A stretch of 64,000 bases of DNA from Jaminaea rosea. Lineage: Eukaryota; Basidiomycota; Exobasidiomycetes; Microstromatales. Location of the stretch: positions 124,001-188,000 of the forward strand of contig NW_020289983.1 of assembly GCF_003144245.1 (NCBI RefSeq), given 5' to 3'. The translations under genes and the position numbers were made by a program. Of this stretch, positions 1-11,005 are shown one piece after another; position 1 is the first letter of the stretch, and each line of letters starts with the position of its first letter. Below the pieces are notes generated by a model. The model made no database searches. It was given only the letters and a program-made list of their open reading frames with translations, and was not told the DNA's origin.

Positions 1-71
1 TCGAGGGCGGTGAGGTGCGAGAAGACTGCTCGCCCTAGTAGACCGGAGGCGCCTGTTACGACGACCTTCAT
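1..71 (-). CDS. NAD(P)-dependent reductase/epimerase, 5' fragment
   Basis: Only the first 23 codons lie in the window and the gene runs off the left edge. Reading leftwards from the ATG at 71 gives a classic N-terminal Rossmann strand-loop-helix, VVVTGASGLLGRAVF, with the GxxGxxG dinucleotide-binding loop. This is the usual opening of extended short-chain dehydrogenases, including RmlD-type dTDP-4-dehydrorhamnose reductases and the MAT2B family. Which member this is cannot be decided from 23 residues. Upstream, 217 bp separate its start from the stop of the proteasome gene on the same strand, so its promoter must lie within 72-288. Confidence 0.7.
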   Translation of the reverse strand, partial: MKVVVTGASGLLGRAVFSHLTAL

Positions 72-288
72 TGCGGGCGGCAAGGGGCAAGTAAGAGGAT
101 ATTGGAGGGGAGAGAAGGAAGGCAACAGGACATCTCGCTGACGCCGCCGCCTCATCGACGCCAGTCCGACGCAGAGAGCGCACGGCCCATCGATTCACGA
201 CAGAGCCAATGCACGCATTCACAATCGAGAGGCGACAAGGAGGAAGACAGAGAGGATGACAGCTGCTTTGTATTGATCTCTTCGTCAT

Positions 289-1732
289 CTACAGCACTGT
301 CCTGCTGAGCTTCTGCAATGAGTCTGTAAGCGGATCAAAGGGAAGAACAGTACGTTGTCAGCCTGTATGCTCTTCATCTTCCTCCTTTCTTACCGGTCGC
401 TACTCACTCAAGACAATGTCTCCCTCCTTGATCATCCTAGCGTACTGCGCATTCTTGCTGTCTGGCCTCCTCGTCTCGACAACTCCAGCAACTCTATCGA
501 TGACTGCCGTCAGCCTCCCTGCCGCAATGAACCTCGCCAAGTCCGAATCGATGAACTCCTTCTTGACGCCGAACTCCCTCGCCATGCTGTCGACCGTCAG
601 CGACCTGTATGACTCCAGAAGCTGGCCGTAGGCGATTATGCGCATCTCGCGTACGTAGAACTGCGAGTGAGGAGAAAGGAGACGCGAGGGGAGGAGGTGA
701 TTTTGCTCGACTTCTGCGAGGGACTTGAAGAAGGTGGAGTATTCGGCGTTGTACAGGGAGGTGGAGAGGGACTTGAGGTGGGGCATGTCGTCCTGCGCGA
801 GCAAACAAAGGCAGGACGGTCAGCTCTGGAGTGCTCTATAGCCACTATGCGCATCGCTGCGCTCACTCACGATTACCTGCAATACCTCACTCGAGTCAAT
901 GACCTTCTTGCGCAGCTCGGCGCGCTTTCCCTCCCAACCCAATCTCAACAGGTTCGAGAGCACAGTCAGGCTGACAAAGTCGTGGAAGCTGATGAGCTCT
1001 GTGGCCGTAAAAGTGGGAAGGGCGTCAAGGAAGAGCTGCCCGCCTCGCTTGAAGTCACGGATGGAGAGGAGGTGAAGGCCCTCGTAGACCTTGAGGCGAT
1101 TACGACGATCCCAGTCGCCTCCCTTCTCGATGAGACTGCGTGCGAGCAAGGGGTGGGGACCAAGTCAGCTTCTGTGCAATGCTTTCTGTCAGAGCTATTT
1201 GGTGGCGCACTCACATCCTCGCCTGTTCAATGCTCTGCGCGGTAACATGGGCATCGCCATAGAACAACCCAACCCTAATCTGCGCCATGGCCAGATCGAT
1301 CCTCGATCCTACGCCCACCGATGGGCTGGAGGACAGCTTCTTGAGGGCCTCAAGTCCCTGCTCCTTGTCGCCGATTTGAGCCAAGTAGACTGCCCTCTTG
1401 CGCTTGACAGCTGCCACTTCCATGTCTCCCTCCTCCTCTTCGTTCTTCTTCTCCTCCTCGTCGAAGGCAGCCAGATCAGCCTTGTTGGCTTCCTGCAACT
1501 CGGTCAGCAAGGAGTTGTCCTTCTTGAGGAGATTCGGAGAGGCGGCGATCTCTGGAATGGTGAAGAGGTACGAGTAGTAGGGAGCCATCTTGTCCTTTTT
1601 GACTGCAGCGAGGATTGCATCGCGGGCGGAGCTCTGCTGGGCTGAGGTGGAACGAGGAGAGACGAGAGTGAAGAGGTGTTGCTGGACTGTAATGTCCGGG
1701 ATGGGGAGAGGAACGTCTTCGCTCGATGACAT
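289..1732 (-). CDS. RPN7: 26S proteasome lid subunit Rpn7 (PSMD6)
   Basis: PCI-domain scaffold subunit of the 19S regulatory lid. I model four exons: complement of 289-323, 408-792, 877-1135 and 1215-1732, 398 aa, close to the about 390 aa usual for the family. Introns are 84, 84 and 79 nt with GTGAGT or GTAATC donors and CAG acceptors. Family landmarks are GGDWDRRNRLKVYEG at the start of exon 2, the PCI core FGVKKEFIDSDLARFIAAGRL split here as FGVKKEFID and LARFIAAGRL, and RRPDSKNAQY near the end. The small last exon restores the conserved C-terminal LQKLSR; without it the protein would stop early at GDIVLSE. The start ATG at 1732 is the only suitable one. RPN6 begins 229 bp away on the other strand, which suggests co-expression of lid subunits. 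Confidence 0.95.
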
Positions 1733-1961
1733 GTTTGCGGGTAGTCAGCCGGTCGTGTTGATGAGGAAGGGAGAAGGTGTTGAAGTCTGTCGAGGTCAGT
1801 TGGATCGCGAGTGGAGCTTCGCCCCGTCAAGAGGGCGTCGTCAGCCCTTCGTCTCCCCTTCCGCGCGCCTCCGCTTGGGCCACTCGACACCCACTCAACG
1901 AGTCCAACTGGCTCCTTCTCCTCGCACTCCTCGAAACCATCACTCGCCCTTCTCGCTCAGC
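1733..1961. promoter_or_regulatory. Shared divergent promoter of RPN7 and RPN6
   Basis: This 229-bp stretch separates the start codons of two lid-subunit genes facing away from each other, so it must contain both core promoters and both 5' leaders. I see no TATA box and no clear copy of the yeast Rpn4 proteasome element (GGTGGCAAA). The right half is pyrimidine-rich on the + strand, as expected of a fungal leader. Confidence 0.6.
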
Positions 1962-3494
1962 ATGGCTTCAACATCAACAGCCAAGCCGACTGCCACTAAT
2001 GGCAGTATTCCTACACTCGCAGAAGCCAATGCCGCACTCGCATCCGGCGATCAGTCCCGCGGCGAGTCCATCCTACAATCCATCCTCTCCACCCCGCCAA
2101 AACCAGACGACGAAGATGCCCTCAAGCAGCAAGAGCAAGCCCTGCTCCGTCTTGGTCAGCTCTACCGTGACACCCGCAACCCTACTCAGCTAGCAGCAAC
2201 AGTCCGCTCCTCCCGCACCTTCATGGCCTCCATCGCAAAGGCGAAGACGGCCAAGCTCATCCGCTCCCTCCTCGACTTCTTCGCCGATATCCCTGACTCG
2301 GCCAAGATCCAAATTGATACAATCAAGGAGAACATCGAGTGGGCCCGCTCCTCTCGCCGTATCTTCCTGAGCCAAAACCTCGAGACCCGCCTCATCGCCC
2401 TCTACTACGAGACGCGTCAGTTCCGCGAAGCCCTTCCCCTCATCGACTCGCTGCTGCGCGAGCTCAAGAAGTTGGACGATAAGGCTATGCTGACTGAGGT
2501 GCATCTGCTGGAGTCTCGCGTCAATCATGCAATCAGGAATGCAGAGAAGGCAAAGGCGTCATTGACGTCGGCTAGGACGTCGGCCAATTCCATCTACTGC
2601 CCGCCGGCGCTACAGGCTCAGCTGGATATGCAGTCGGGTATCCTTCATGCGGAGGACAAGGATTATGCTACGGCGTACTCCTACTTCTTCGAGACTCTCG
2701 AGGGTCTTTCAGCCGTCACTGCGGCGAGCAATGCGGCGGCGGCCAAGGCCAACTCTGGTGGCGCTCCTGCAGCCGGGGCAGGAGGAGGTGGGAGCAAGCA
2801 GGCTCAACAAGCCCCGCTAGCCCTCAAGTACATGCTTCTCTGCAAGGTCATGCTCAACCTTTCTGAGGATGTGACGGCTATTGTTCAGGGTAAAGTTGCA
2901 CAAAAGTACGCTGGCATCGGGAGGGATGTTGAGGCGATGCAGAAGGTGGCGGAGGCTCATGAGAAGCGCAGTCTTGAAGGTTTCGAGAAGACGTTGAAGG
3001 AGTACAAGGATGGTAGGTATCCGCCAGAAGGAGTACTCGAGAATGATTGAGCCTGACTGCTTACACGATACGTTCATTCGCCCTCATACAGAACTCTCCG
3101 CCGACCCCATCATCCGAGCCCACCTCTCGGCGCTGTATGACACTCTCCTCGAGCAGAATCTCCTTAGGATCATCGAGCCATACTCTCGGGTCGAGATCGA
3201 TCATGTCGCTTCTTCTGTCGGCCAGCCAGTACGGGAGGTGGAGGTCAAGCTGAGCCAGATGATCCTGGACAAGACGCTTGCCGGTGTGCTGGATCAGAGC
3301 AACAGAAGTCTCATCGTGTTCGAGGACAGGGGCAGGGATGTGAGTGCGAACACACTGAAGGGAGGAAGGAGCACGACCACTGACTACATGCTGCCTTCAT
3401 TCAACAGGAGACGTACGAAGCTTCCCTCGAGGCGCTGCGTCATATCAGTAACGTGGTGGACTCGCTCGGGCAGAAGGCGGCGAAACTGTCGTAG
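1962..3494 (+). CDS. RPN6: 26S proteasome lid subunit Rpn6 (PSMD11)
   Basis: Lid subunit that clamps the regulatory particle to the core particle. Exons are 1962-3012, 3092-3339 and 3408-3494, giving 461 aa; introns are 79 and 68 nt. The N-terminal part is a helical solenoid (for example [21 protein letters not shown] is the start of a conserved block near residue 126). The C-terminal PCI domain reads [20 protein letters not shown] and later [18 protein letters not shown]. The end [20 protein letters not shown] matches the family closely. It is about 40 residues longer than the human protein, partly because of an Ala/Gly-rich insert around residues 255-285. I choose the ATG at 1962 because family similarity begins soon after it. 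It is divergent to RPN7. Confidence 0.95.
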
Positions 3495-3799
3495 CAGGAC
3501 GGAGGCAAATGAAGTTCATGGTTCAGCCAAATAATCACCCGGCGCGATCGTCTGATTGAGAAGCTCTCTCTACCATCTGTCTGCGATCTGCTCGGCCTGA
3601 TCCTTTGTTCAAGCGGGCAAAGGGCTTCGATTTGATTGATGTCGCGTCGTCCTCCCGTCGAGGGCGGGCGGAGCTGCGAGTCGGACTGGCAGGCGGGCAA
3701 GCGGGCCGGCATCGATGAGCCATCTTGCCGCTCGTTCATCTCTGCTCCGCTTCGACTCCATCGCTCCCTGTGTTCCCTCCGCCTGCTGCTGCTCAAGGC

Positions 3800-6700
3800 A
3801 TGGCTAGCAGCAGTAAATTCAGATCTGGTGAAAAGGAAGAAGAAGAGGGTGCGGCTCTTCAGTCTTCGCGCATACACGGCAACGGGGAAGCGGCCCTGCC
3901 ACCATCGTCATCCTCATCCCCATCCTCTTCAGCAGCAATGGGCTGCCTACCGACGAGGCGCCCTTCCCCAACTCCTACTCCTCCGATCACTACTCGAGTT
4001 CAATCTCCGTCCCCTTCTCCTCCATCCTCTTCGACACAAAGGGAGGGTGGTAGTGTCGTGAACGATCGTAGCGAAAGCCCTGCTACTCCGGCGCACCCAG
4101 ATGATCATACTTCTATGCCGCGGCAAACGGTGCATCGCTCCATCAGTACGCCATTGAGTCATCGTATGGGAGATCTGAGACATCCTCGTCCATCACAGCG
4201 AGCGACATCATCGTACAATGAGGGAGCTGCGACCTCGCGCAACGGTCTTGCATCCCCCCAAGCAGCGTCGCATTCTGCTACCTCGTCCTCGATCCGGCAT
4301 ACAACCTCGGTCCCTTCACCTTCCTCCTCATCGCCTCTGCACGAGGACCTCTCTTCCCCCTCTGCTCTAGCCCAACACATACTCGACACACTTCAGCTGC
4401 CCATCTCTCACCTCCTACATACCATCCCCCACCACCTCCTCGAGGAGTCGCAAGAGATGCTCTCCGCGACCAGCCTTCACGTACCAGTCGCAACCGTCCA
4501 GGCTGTATTGGAGGCCTTCAGAGGGCTGAATTGGATCAGTGGCAGGGTAGCTACCCATCCCTCTGATGGCGAGCCATCGAGAGAAAGTAGCTTTGATTTG
4601 GTTGAGCTGGTGCAACGAGCCGCAGACGTTGTTTCTGGTCAGGCAGCGGACAAAGGCATCGAGGTTGTGCTCCTTTCAGACAACTCGTCAAACCCCACGA
4701 GCTCAGCAAGTCAGCTGCAAGTTATGGCCAATGGGGATGTAGGAGCGGTGCGCTGCCTCCTTATCCACACCATGTCGCGCTACATCGACCTCTCCCCGAA
4801 AGGCTCGACGGTAGAGGTGGATCTGCTCCTCGAGAAGAACCAGATCGCCTTCGCCCTAGGAACTCAGACGCCATCTGGAGCTATGCCTCCGCGGTCCGAG
4901 CTCTTTGCTCCTGAAGGCTACATGCTCCAGCTGGCTGGCGCAGATTGGGCGGTAGCAGATGGGGAGAAGCTCAAAGGCAGGCTCAGCTTCCCGTCCATCG
5001 TCGCGTCTCTGGCCCCGCCAGGCGCGCCCACGTCGACCGTGACTACCAAGACCGACGCGCAGGAGAAGATCCCCCACCTTTCCCGCCCCTCTCTAGCAGA
5101 AGATCCCACGCCGACCCAGCTGAGCAACTTTGCCGCGTTCGAGCTCAAGGATCAGCGCGCTGCTCTACACGCCGACAGCGAAAGCCCCTTCGCCGCTGGT
5201 CTCACGGATCTCCTACAGCGGTTCGGCTGTGAAGTGACTCGAATTGCGACCGGTGATCACGGTGAGGGTCCAGGAGGAGCAGCAGCTGCAACCACGCCGG
5301 CGAAGACGGCCATTGCGCTTTCTGGGGGCGATGGGAGGCCGGCGCTTGTGGAGTACAAGTCGGACTTGGCAAAGGAGATTTCTTCATCAGGCGACGCTGC
5401 GGGGGAGAAGATCGATAAAGTGCAAGCCGTGTTGGATCCGGTCTCCGGTGTGCCCGTCATGCTCGGCGATAAGCCAGATGGCGGTTACAGCACAGCCCCC
5501 GTATCACCAGCAGGCTCAGCGCAGCCGTCTTCCGTCCCTATGGAGCGCAATACCACATCAGGCTCAGCCAACTCTAACGCCAGCACCGTGCGAGCCACCT
5601 CGCCGAGCGCTGTCAGCAGCGGCGGCGGCGACGAGATGCCCGCCTTCTCCTTCCTCATGATCGACGATGACGTTGAAGTGCTACAGCAAGAGCTCCTGCG
5701 CATGCGATCGGCCCTTCCCATCCTACGTACAGCGTTGGGGCAGACAACGCCTCACCCGGACAATGCGGCAGCCGTCGCATCAGCCGAGTTTCCATTGGAT
5801 GGAAGAGGACCGTCAACGTCAGTCTCCCCGCCTCGCAGTGCGACGCAGGCCATCATATTCTTCTCGTCGCTCGCCACTTATCGCTCGATAAAGGATCTGG
5901 TACAGCGCCTACTCGAAGGAGGCGTGCAAGCTCCGGGTGACAGCAATGTTACCACACCCAGCGATGTGGCCGCCAACGCTCTCCTGCCCGAGATAGTTGT
6001 CATCCCTAAGCCAGCCGGCGCCCGCCGAATCCTCACTGCCCTGCATACAGCCGTGCGCAAACCGTTCGTCGATGCAGCTTTTACGCCTATCGCAACCAGT
6101 CCGAGCTCGCCGCACTTGTGGGGCTCAAGAACGCGGTCATCGACGAACACGAAGGGTACGTCCGCCGCAGCCTCTCCTTCGCACGAAAGCAAAGGAAACA
6201 CTCCCGCACCTCCACAACAAGATGTTTCACCGTCAAAGAAGTCGGCTCCCTCCTCGCCATCTCAGCAATCAGCATGGAGCGCAGCGACGCCAGCGTCGCC
6301 ACCACGCTCCAGCGCCAATGTTCCCACGTCGCCCCGACGATCTCCGAACAGGCGTGGACCAGGTATGAAGATCCCCAACTTCCCTCGCACAGATCCGGCG
6401 TCCGTCATGGCCAGCACGCCGTCCCTCCCTACGCCATTGCGTCAGGAGCTGTCGAGAAGCAACAGCTCAGAGGGTGGTAATGAAGAGGAGGCTGCGAGCC
6501 CAACAATGCAGCAACATGCTTCACAAGCGGGGGCCACCCTCCAGCCGCAGTCGCGTTCCCCCGTCCTCCACGCCCTGCGCACTAGTGGCGGCAGCCGTGG
6601 CTCCCCCTCGAACTCGACCTCCGCCTCCCCCTCCGTCACCGGAAGCAACCTCCTCACCCCAGCACCACCCCTGTCTTCCCATTCATCACATCGCTCGTCC

Positions 6701-8824
6701 ACCGGCTCGAGCAGTCCAATGCCGGTAGAAGCTCTTGAATACTTCAGCGAGACGGCAGCCCGTCTCGGAACTGGTCTGGGCGCAGGAGGTGGAGGAGGAG
6801 CGAGCGGGATGATGATACAGTCGCACGATGGGAAGCCCGCTGGCATCTTCTTTCAGCCCATCAAGCCGCCCGCGCTGGGTCGTAGAAGTAACAGTGCGTA
6901 CAGTCACGGGAGCGCGGGGACGAGGAGAAGTGGCGCCTCGCGTGGGGGAGGGAGTGGGGGAGCGAATACGCCTGCTGCGATTGGGGCTGGTGGTAATGGC
7001 ACCTCGCCGAATAAGTCGGGCGAAGTCTCGCCGCACCCGAGCAGCGCGAGCGCGAGCAGTGCAGGTGGAAGTGCAGGAAGCAGCAACCAGAGCAACTTCC
7101 GACGTCGAATCTCTGGCGGCAGCGCCGGTGGGGATGTGCAAGACGATGCGTCCACCGCGGCTGTTACGTCTCCCCGTGCAAGACCGCTGGCAAAGATCCT
7201 GGACGAGTCGGGCACGGCGGGCGAAACGCCTTCTGAGAGGCAACGACGTCTTTCCTCCGAGGGCGCGAACAGTATGCAGCTTGATGGGACAGCGTCTGAC
7301 AGTGGGCAAGTGACACCCTTGACATCGTCCAACTTGGAACATCTCGGAGATGAGCAGTCGCCTCAATCTGACGGCACGACCGCTGAACCACCAACGTTGG
7401 CCTCAAGGAACGGCGTAGGGCAAGATTCAGCGGGTCCATCGACATCGTCATCATTGCTCACGGCCCGCTCCCCAGCAACGGACTGGCAGTCTGCGCCACC
7501 AGGTACCCTCTTCTCGCCGCAGGTGGGCATCGATCAAGTACTTGCAGCAAAGTCGCCCCCGCTGGCCACGCCAATCTCTCAGCCTTTCTCTTCCGCATCA
7601 TTGGCGCCGCAGTCATCAGGAGCGTCAGCGTCGACATCGCTGCAGGCAATTGCTGGAGAGGAGAGTAGGGATAGCGATGTCAGGAGACAGCAGGGCATTG
7701 AGATGTCCAGAGGTCCGTCGCCCGCTGTGCCTACACCGCCCCTGCCAGTCGTGCGTCGTGTATCCGCGAGCCGACGCGCTGATGAGGCCAATTCAACTGC
7801 CCCTCAGCCAGGCGCTACTGCCACTGCCTCGCGGCAGGCAGAGCGCACAGAGCATGACAACGCGAACGTGAACGATGCTATCAACGAATCCACCTCGCCC
7901 GAACAACCTGTCAGCGTTCCTCCCTCGGCAGCAGCAGCGTCAACAGCCGCCGCTTCCACTGGCGCGGGCCCCTCCTCTGGCGTTCGTCCATCTGCGCAAC
8001 CGCAATCTGGCCTCCTAATCGGCGCAGGGTTCGCCCCAACTACACGTCGCGGCGCTCCTTCGCGTCGAGCCGCAGTACGGGAGAAAGTCCTGCCGCCCAT
8101 TAAGGTGCTGATCGTTGAGGACAACCCCATTAATCAGCGCATCTTGAAGCAGTTCATGAACCGCAAGCGCATCCAGTCCGAAGTCGCCGTCAACGGACGC
8201 GAGGCGGTGGACAAATGGGCTACTGGTGGTTTCCATCTCATCTTGATGGACATCCAGCTGCCCGTCATGGATGGTATTGAGGCAACGAAGGAGATCAGAA
8301 GACGCGAGATGAGTGAGGGAGTCGTGCCGCCAACCAGTCCTTCGGGTGGACCGACTTCTGGTGGACAGGGCAGGTTGGGCGTTGACGGAATGTCGACCAC
8401 CACAACCGGCACCTCCTCTTCAGCTTCGTCAACAAGTCTCACAACCCCCAACACGGCCCTGAGCACCCCGGCCTCTACCCCCTTCCGCGCCTCCGTCATC
8501 ATCGTCGCGCTGACAGCCTCTTCCCTCAACTCGGACAAGGTAGCCGCCCTTTCCTCAGGCTGCAACGACTTCCTGCAGAAGCCCGTCAGTCTCGTCTGGC
8601 TGGAGAAGAAGATCATCGAATGGGGAAGCATGCAGTACATCGTTGGGTATCTCGGAGAAGAGCAGCGCAGAGCGATCGGCGCGGGAAGTAGCGCTGGGAA
8701 GAGGGGAGGTTATGGGACTTCTGGAGCTGGGCCTGATGTTAGGAAGGCGTTTGGCAAGGCGCCAGATGTCAAGGCGCGACAGCTGGCTAGTAGGTTGCAT
8801 TTGCCTGCAACGAAGGCGAAGTGA
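3800..8824 (+). CDS. SSK1: Ssk1-type response regulator of the HOG stress pathway
   Basis: Single-exon gene of 1674 aa. The C-terminal receiver domain (about residues 1436-1612) begins KVLIVEDNPINQRILKQF and contains the acidic pair E1440-D1441, the phospho-acceptor D1484 in LILMDIQLPVMDG and K1594 in LQKPVSL. In the family this protein receives phosphate from the Sln1-Ypd1 relay and, when unphosphorylated, activates the Ssk2 MAPKKK. A Ser/Thr/Gly-rich insert of about 55 residues interrupts the receiver between its third helix and fourth strand, as is common in Ssk1. The first 1430 residues are mostly low-complexity Ser/Pro/Ala sequence, with an ordered patch around residues 190-330 (AADKGIEVVLL, MSRYIDLSPKGSTVEV) faintly resembling a kinase ATPase fold; that last point is weak. 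The ATG at 3800 is chosen because no in-frame ATG precedes it. Confidence 0.85.
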   Translation: MASSSKFRSGEKEEEEGAALQSSRIHGNGEAALPPSSSSSPSSSAAMGCLPTRRPSPTPTPPITTRVQSPSPSPPSSSTQREGGSVVNDRSESPATPAHPDDHTSMPRQTVHRSISTPLSHRMGDLRHPRPSQRATSSYNEGAATSRNGLASPQAASHSATSSSIRHTTSVPSPSSSSPLHEDLSSPSALAQHILDTLQLPISHLLHTIPHHLLEESQEMLSATSLHVPVATVQAVLEAFRGLNWISGRVATHPSDGEPSRESSFDLVELVQRAADVVSGQAADKGIEVVLLSDNSSNPTSSASQLQVMANGDVGAVRCLLIHTMSRYIDLSPKGSTVEVDLLLEKNQIAFALGTQTPSGAMPPRSELFAPEGYMLQLAGADWAVADGEKLKGRLSFPSIVASLAPPGAPTSTVTTKTDAQEKIPHLSRPSLAEDPTPTQLSNFAAFELKDQRAALHADSESPFAAGLTDLLQRFGCEVTRIATGDHGEGPGGAAAATTPAKTAIALSGGDGRPALVEYKSDLAKEISSSGDAAGEKIDKVQAVLDPVSGVPVMLGDKPDGGYSTAPVSPAGSAQPSSVPMERNTTSGSANSNASTVRATSPSAVSSGGGDEMPAFSFLMIDDDVEVLQQELLRMRSALPILRTALGQTTPHPDNAAAVASAEFPLDGRGPSTSVSPPRSATQAIIFFSSLATYRSIKDLVQRLLEGGVQAPGDSNVTTPSDVAANALLPEIVVIPKPAGARRILTALHTAVRKPFVDAAFTPIATSPSSPHLWGSRTRSSTNTKGTSAAASPSHESKGNTPAPPQQDVSPSKKSAPSSPSQQSAWSAATPASPPRSSANVPTSPRRSPNRRGPGMKIPNFPRTDPASVMASTPSLPTPLRQELSRSNSSEGGNEEEAASPTMQQHASQAGATLQPQSRSPVLHALRTSGGSRGSPSNSTSASPSVTGSNLLTPAPPLSSHSSHRSSTGSSSPMPVEALEYFSETAARLGTGLGAGGGGGASGMMIQSHDGKPAGIFFQPIKPPALGRRSNSAYSHGSAGTRRSGASRGGGSGGANTPAAIGAGGNGTSPNKSGEVSPHPSSASASSAGGSAGSSNQSNFRRRISGGSAGGDVQDDASTAAVTSPRARPLAKILDESGTAGETPSERQRRLSSEGANSMQLDGTASDSGQVTPLTSSNLEHLGDEQSPQSDGTTAEPPTLASRNGVGQDSAGPSTSSSLLTARSPATDWQSAPPGTLFSPQVGIDQVLAAKSPPLATPISQPFSSASLAPQSSGASASTSLQAIAGEESRDSDVRRQQGIEMSRGPSPAVPTPPLPVVRRVSASRRADEANSTAPQPGATATASRQAERTEHDNANVNDAINESTSPEQPVSVPPSAAAASTAAASTGAGPSSGVRPSAQPQSGLLIGAGFAPTTRRGAPSRRAAVREKVLPPIKVLIVEDNPINQRILKQFMNRKRIQSEVAVNGREAVDKWATGGFHLILMDIQLPVMDGIEATKEIRRREMSEGVVPPTSPSGGPTSGGQGRLGVDGMSTTTTGTSSSASSTSLTTPNTALSTPASTPFRASVIIVALTASSLNSDKVAALSSGCNDFLQKPVSLVWLEKKIIEWGSMQYIVGYLGEEQRRAIGAGSSAGKRGGYGTSGAGPDVRKAFGKAPDVKARQLASRLHLPATKAK

Positions 8825-9019
8825 ATGTGAGGGGAGAAGGAGGAGGGTGGATTGAGCGTCACCGAGAGGAAGAAAGAGTCATTCAGGGATTCGTGGCGGT
8901 TTCATCCTCGTGACCTCTCTAATCGATATGGTGCTATTCCAGTGCGATGCGACGATGTGACTCTACGTATCCAGTGTGATGTCCGTCGATGCAAAAGACG
9001 GCTGGACGACGGGCGTCCT

Positions 9020-10580
9020 CTAGCACCCCAAGCTCCAGCAGAACACGTCCGGGAACCACTTTCCCTCTGCAGGGCTCTCTGTCACCACGCTCACGAGTCC
9101 GGGCGTACCCGTAGCGCTCTCGCTCTCGTCGATCTTGGCGCCGCCATTGGCCTGCCTGGCTTCCTCTTCGGCAACAATTTCTGCCCTGCTCTTTCCTTTC
9201 GCCTTCTTCTCCCCCTCTTCTCCATGAGCACGTCGATCGACCACGCACATGCCACGCGTTAATGTCCCCTCCGTTTCGACGGCGAAGTGACGCTCCTGAT
9301 AGCACCAGCCGCGCCCCTCGTCCTCGCTGCGGCGCTCGTTAGGCACCGCGTCTTGCGAAGGTGCAGAGTGGTAGCCTTCCGCTTGAGAGCGAGAGGCAAA
9401 GCAGGCGTGGGCCACGGCAAGCGGGTCGTGCGCTTGGAAGAGGTCGTGCACTGCAGGGTCGAAGGAGGAGGCGGAGGGGGCGTAGCTATTTGTCACTTGG
9501 CGGGGATGGGCAAGGATGGAGGTGATGCTGCGCGTGAGAAGGAGGCCGGGCAATAAGGTCAGCAGACAGTCGCTCAAGCGCTTGTTGAATGAGGCTCGCG
9601 CACTCACAACCGACTCAACGGCGTCTTGTCTCCCCCACTCATCAACCTCTTGTAGGGCACAGTGCTCCTCCCCGTGATGTCCAGCGGGAGAAGCTCAATG
9701 GGCAACCTCTGTCCTCTCTTCTCCTTGAGCGCCTCATGTCCCACGGCCTCCTCGAACAGCACCTTAGCGGCCCACGGGTCAGCATAAGTGTTGAACTCGG
9801 AGCAAGGCGCCGTATTCCCCGGTACATCGAGGGCACCACCCATGACGGAGATGAGCCCAACGCGAGCGAACGTATGCGGATCCTTTTGCCAGGCGAGGGC
9901 CAAATTGGTGAGAGGACCGATGGCCGCGATGCGAATGGTGTTGGGCGGATTGTTGCGCAGGTGCGAGAGCAGAGTGGAGGCAGAGTCGCTCGAAGAGAGG
10001 CGGAGAGGAGCTGGCACGTAAGGCGTCCCCTCGACCTCGCTGCTGCGGCCGGTCATAGGCGGCGGTACGGGCAGCGGGAAGGGGTCGTCTTTGAGGAAAG
10101 CTACCGAGCTCAATCCGTCACGCCCATGGAAGTAAGACGCAGTAAAGCGCTGCCTGCCTCCCAAGGGTCCCTCAGCACCAAGGGCTAGATCAATGACCCT
10201 GTTCCTCGCCTCTGGACCAAACAGGCGACCCCACCTTTCCCTTTCTGCGCTGCCCTCAGGCGAGGCCTCATACTGCTTGCGCAAGACCCCGAAGAGTCGC
10301 AGCACGTTATCGCGCGCATAGTCGAGGGTTGTGTTGCCGAATGTCAGGGTGAGGGCGAGCAGGTCTACGTGCGGGAGGGAGAGGGCGAGGATGAAGGCTG
10401 TGGCGGAGAGAAGAGTATTAGACTGCTCTACAGGCCATGTTTCGATGGTACCGCTCCGGTCTACTTACAGAGGATATCGTCCACGCCAGGGTCCGTATCG
10501 ATGATGAGCTTGACGGGCTCCACCTTCTGTCCTGGCGCGAGCGGAGGATCGCGACTTGGCTCGGATGTGCTGGAGGTCAT
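9020..10580 (-). CDS. Inosine/uridine-preferring nucleoside hydrolase
   Basis: Hydrolyses the N-glycosidic bond of ribonucleosides in nucleoside salvage (family of yeast Urh1). Exons are complement of 9020-9527, 9608-10397 and 10469-10580, 469 aa; introns are 80 and 71 nt. The catalytic calcium-binding signature IIDTDPGVDDIL sits at the end of exon 1 and is completed across the first intron as DDILSFILAL. Further landmarks are LTFGNTTLDYA, IAAIGPLTNLALAW and CSEFNTYADPWAAKVLF. The protein is longer than the usual 310-340 residues because of internal Pro/Ser inserts and a charged Lys/Glu/Ala-rich loop near the C-terminus. The last exon carries the region after RSTVPYKRLMS. It converges with the response regulator (195 bp between stops) and diverges from the EFM7-like gene. 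Confidence 0.88.
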
Positions 10581-11005
10581 GACTGACTCGTGGAAGCTGG
10601 AGGATGCTCTAGATAGATATGAAGGCTTTTCTATGGATAATCACCTGAAGAAGAAGCGAATGAAGAGCGGAAAAAGGTAGGACGCTCTGCGTGGTCAGGT
10701 GGGTCCGGGAATGTGGGGAAGTCCCAAGGTCGAAGCGCAGGGGCTCTGCGCTACTTGTGTGCTTTCTTCTCAATCCAACGCGTGCGGGGCGCTGCTTGTG
10801 TGTGCTTTCTCATCCGGCGAGAAGGCCGAGAGAGTGACTGAGCCGGACCGCGGGAAAAAAAGTGGTGCCTGTTCCTGTTCCACGACTTTGGACCCTGGTG
10901 TTGATTGAGACGAGGAGGTAAAGGCAAAGCGAGATTGGCTCAAGATTGACGGTGACATTAGTCAAGATAGCAAGCAGGCTCGCTTTGACCTCAGGTACAG
11001 GGAAT
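10581..11005. promoter_or_regulatory. Divergent intergenic region, nucleoside hydrolase / EFM7-like gene
   Basis: 425 bp between two divergent start codons. No open frame here has an ATG or family similarity that I recognise. No TATA box or clear binding motif stands out; a run of eight A (gggaaaaaaaagt) lies near 10855. Confidence 0.4.

Noticed and set aside
400-420. Apparent early stop of Rpn7 at GDIVLSE
   Set aside because: It lies in an 84-nt intron; the last exon at 289-323 gives the conserved C-terminus.
3725-3799. Extending the Ssk1 protein upstream of 3800
   Set aside because: The frame is open but has no ATG; 3800 is the first.
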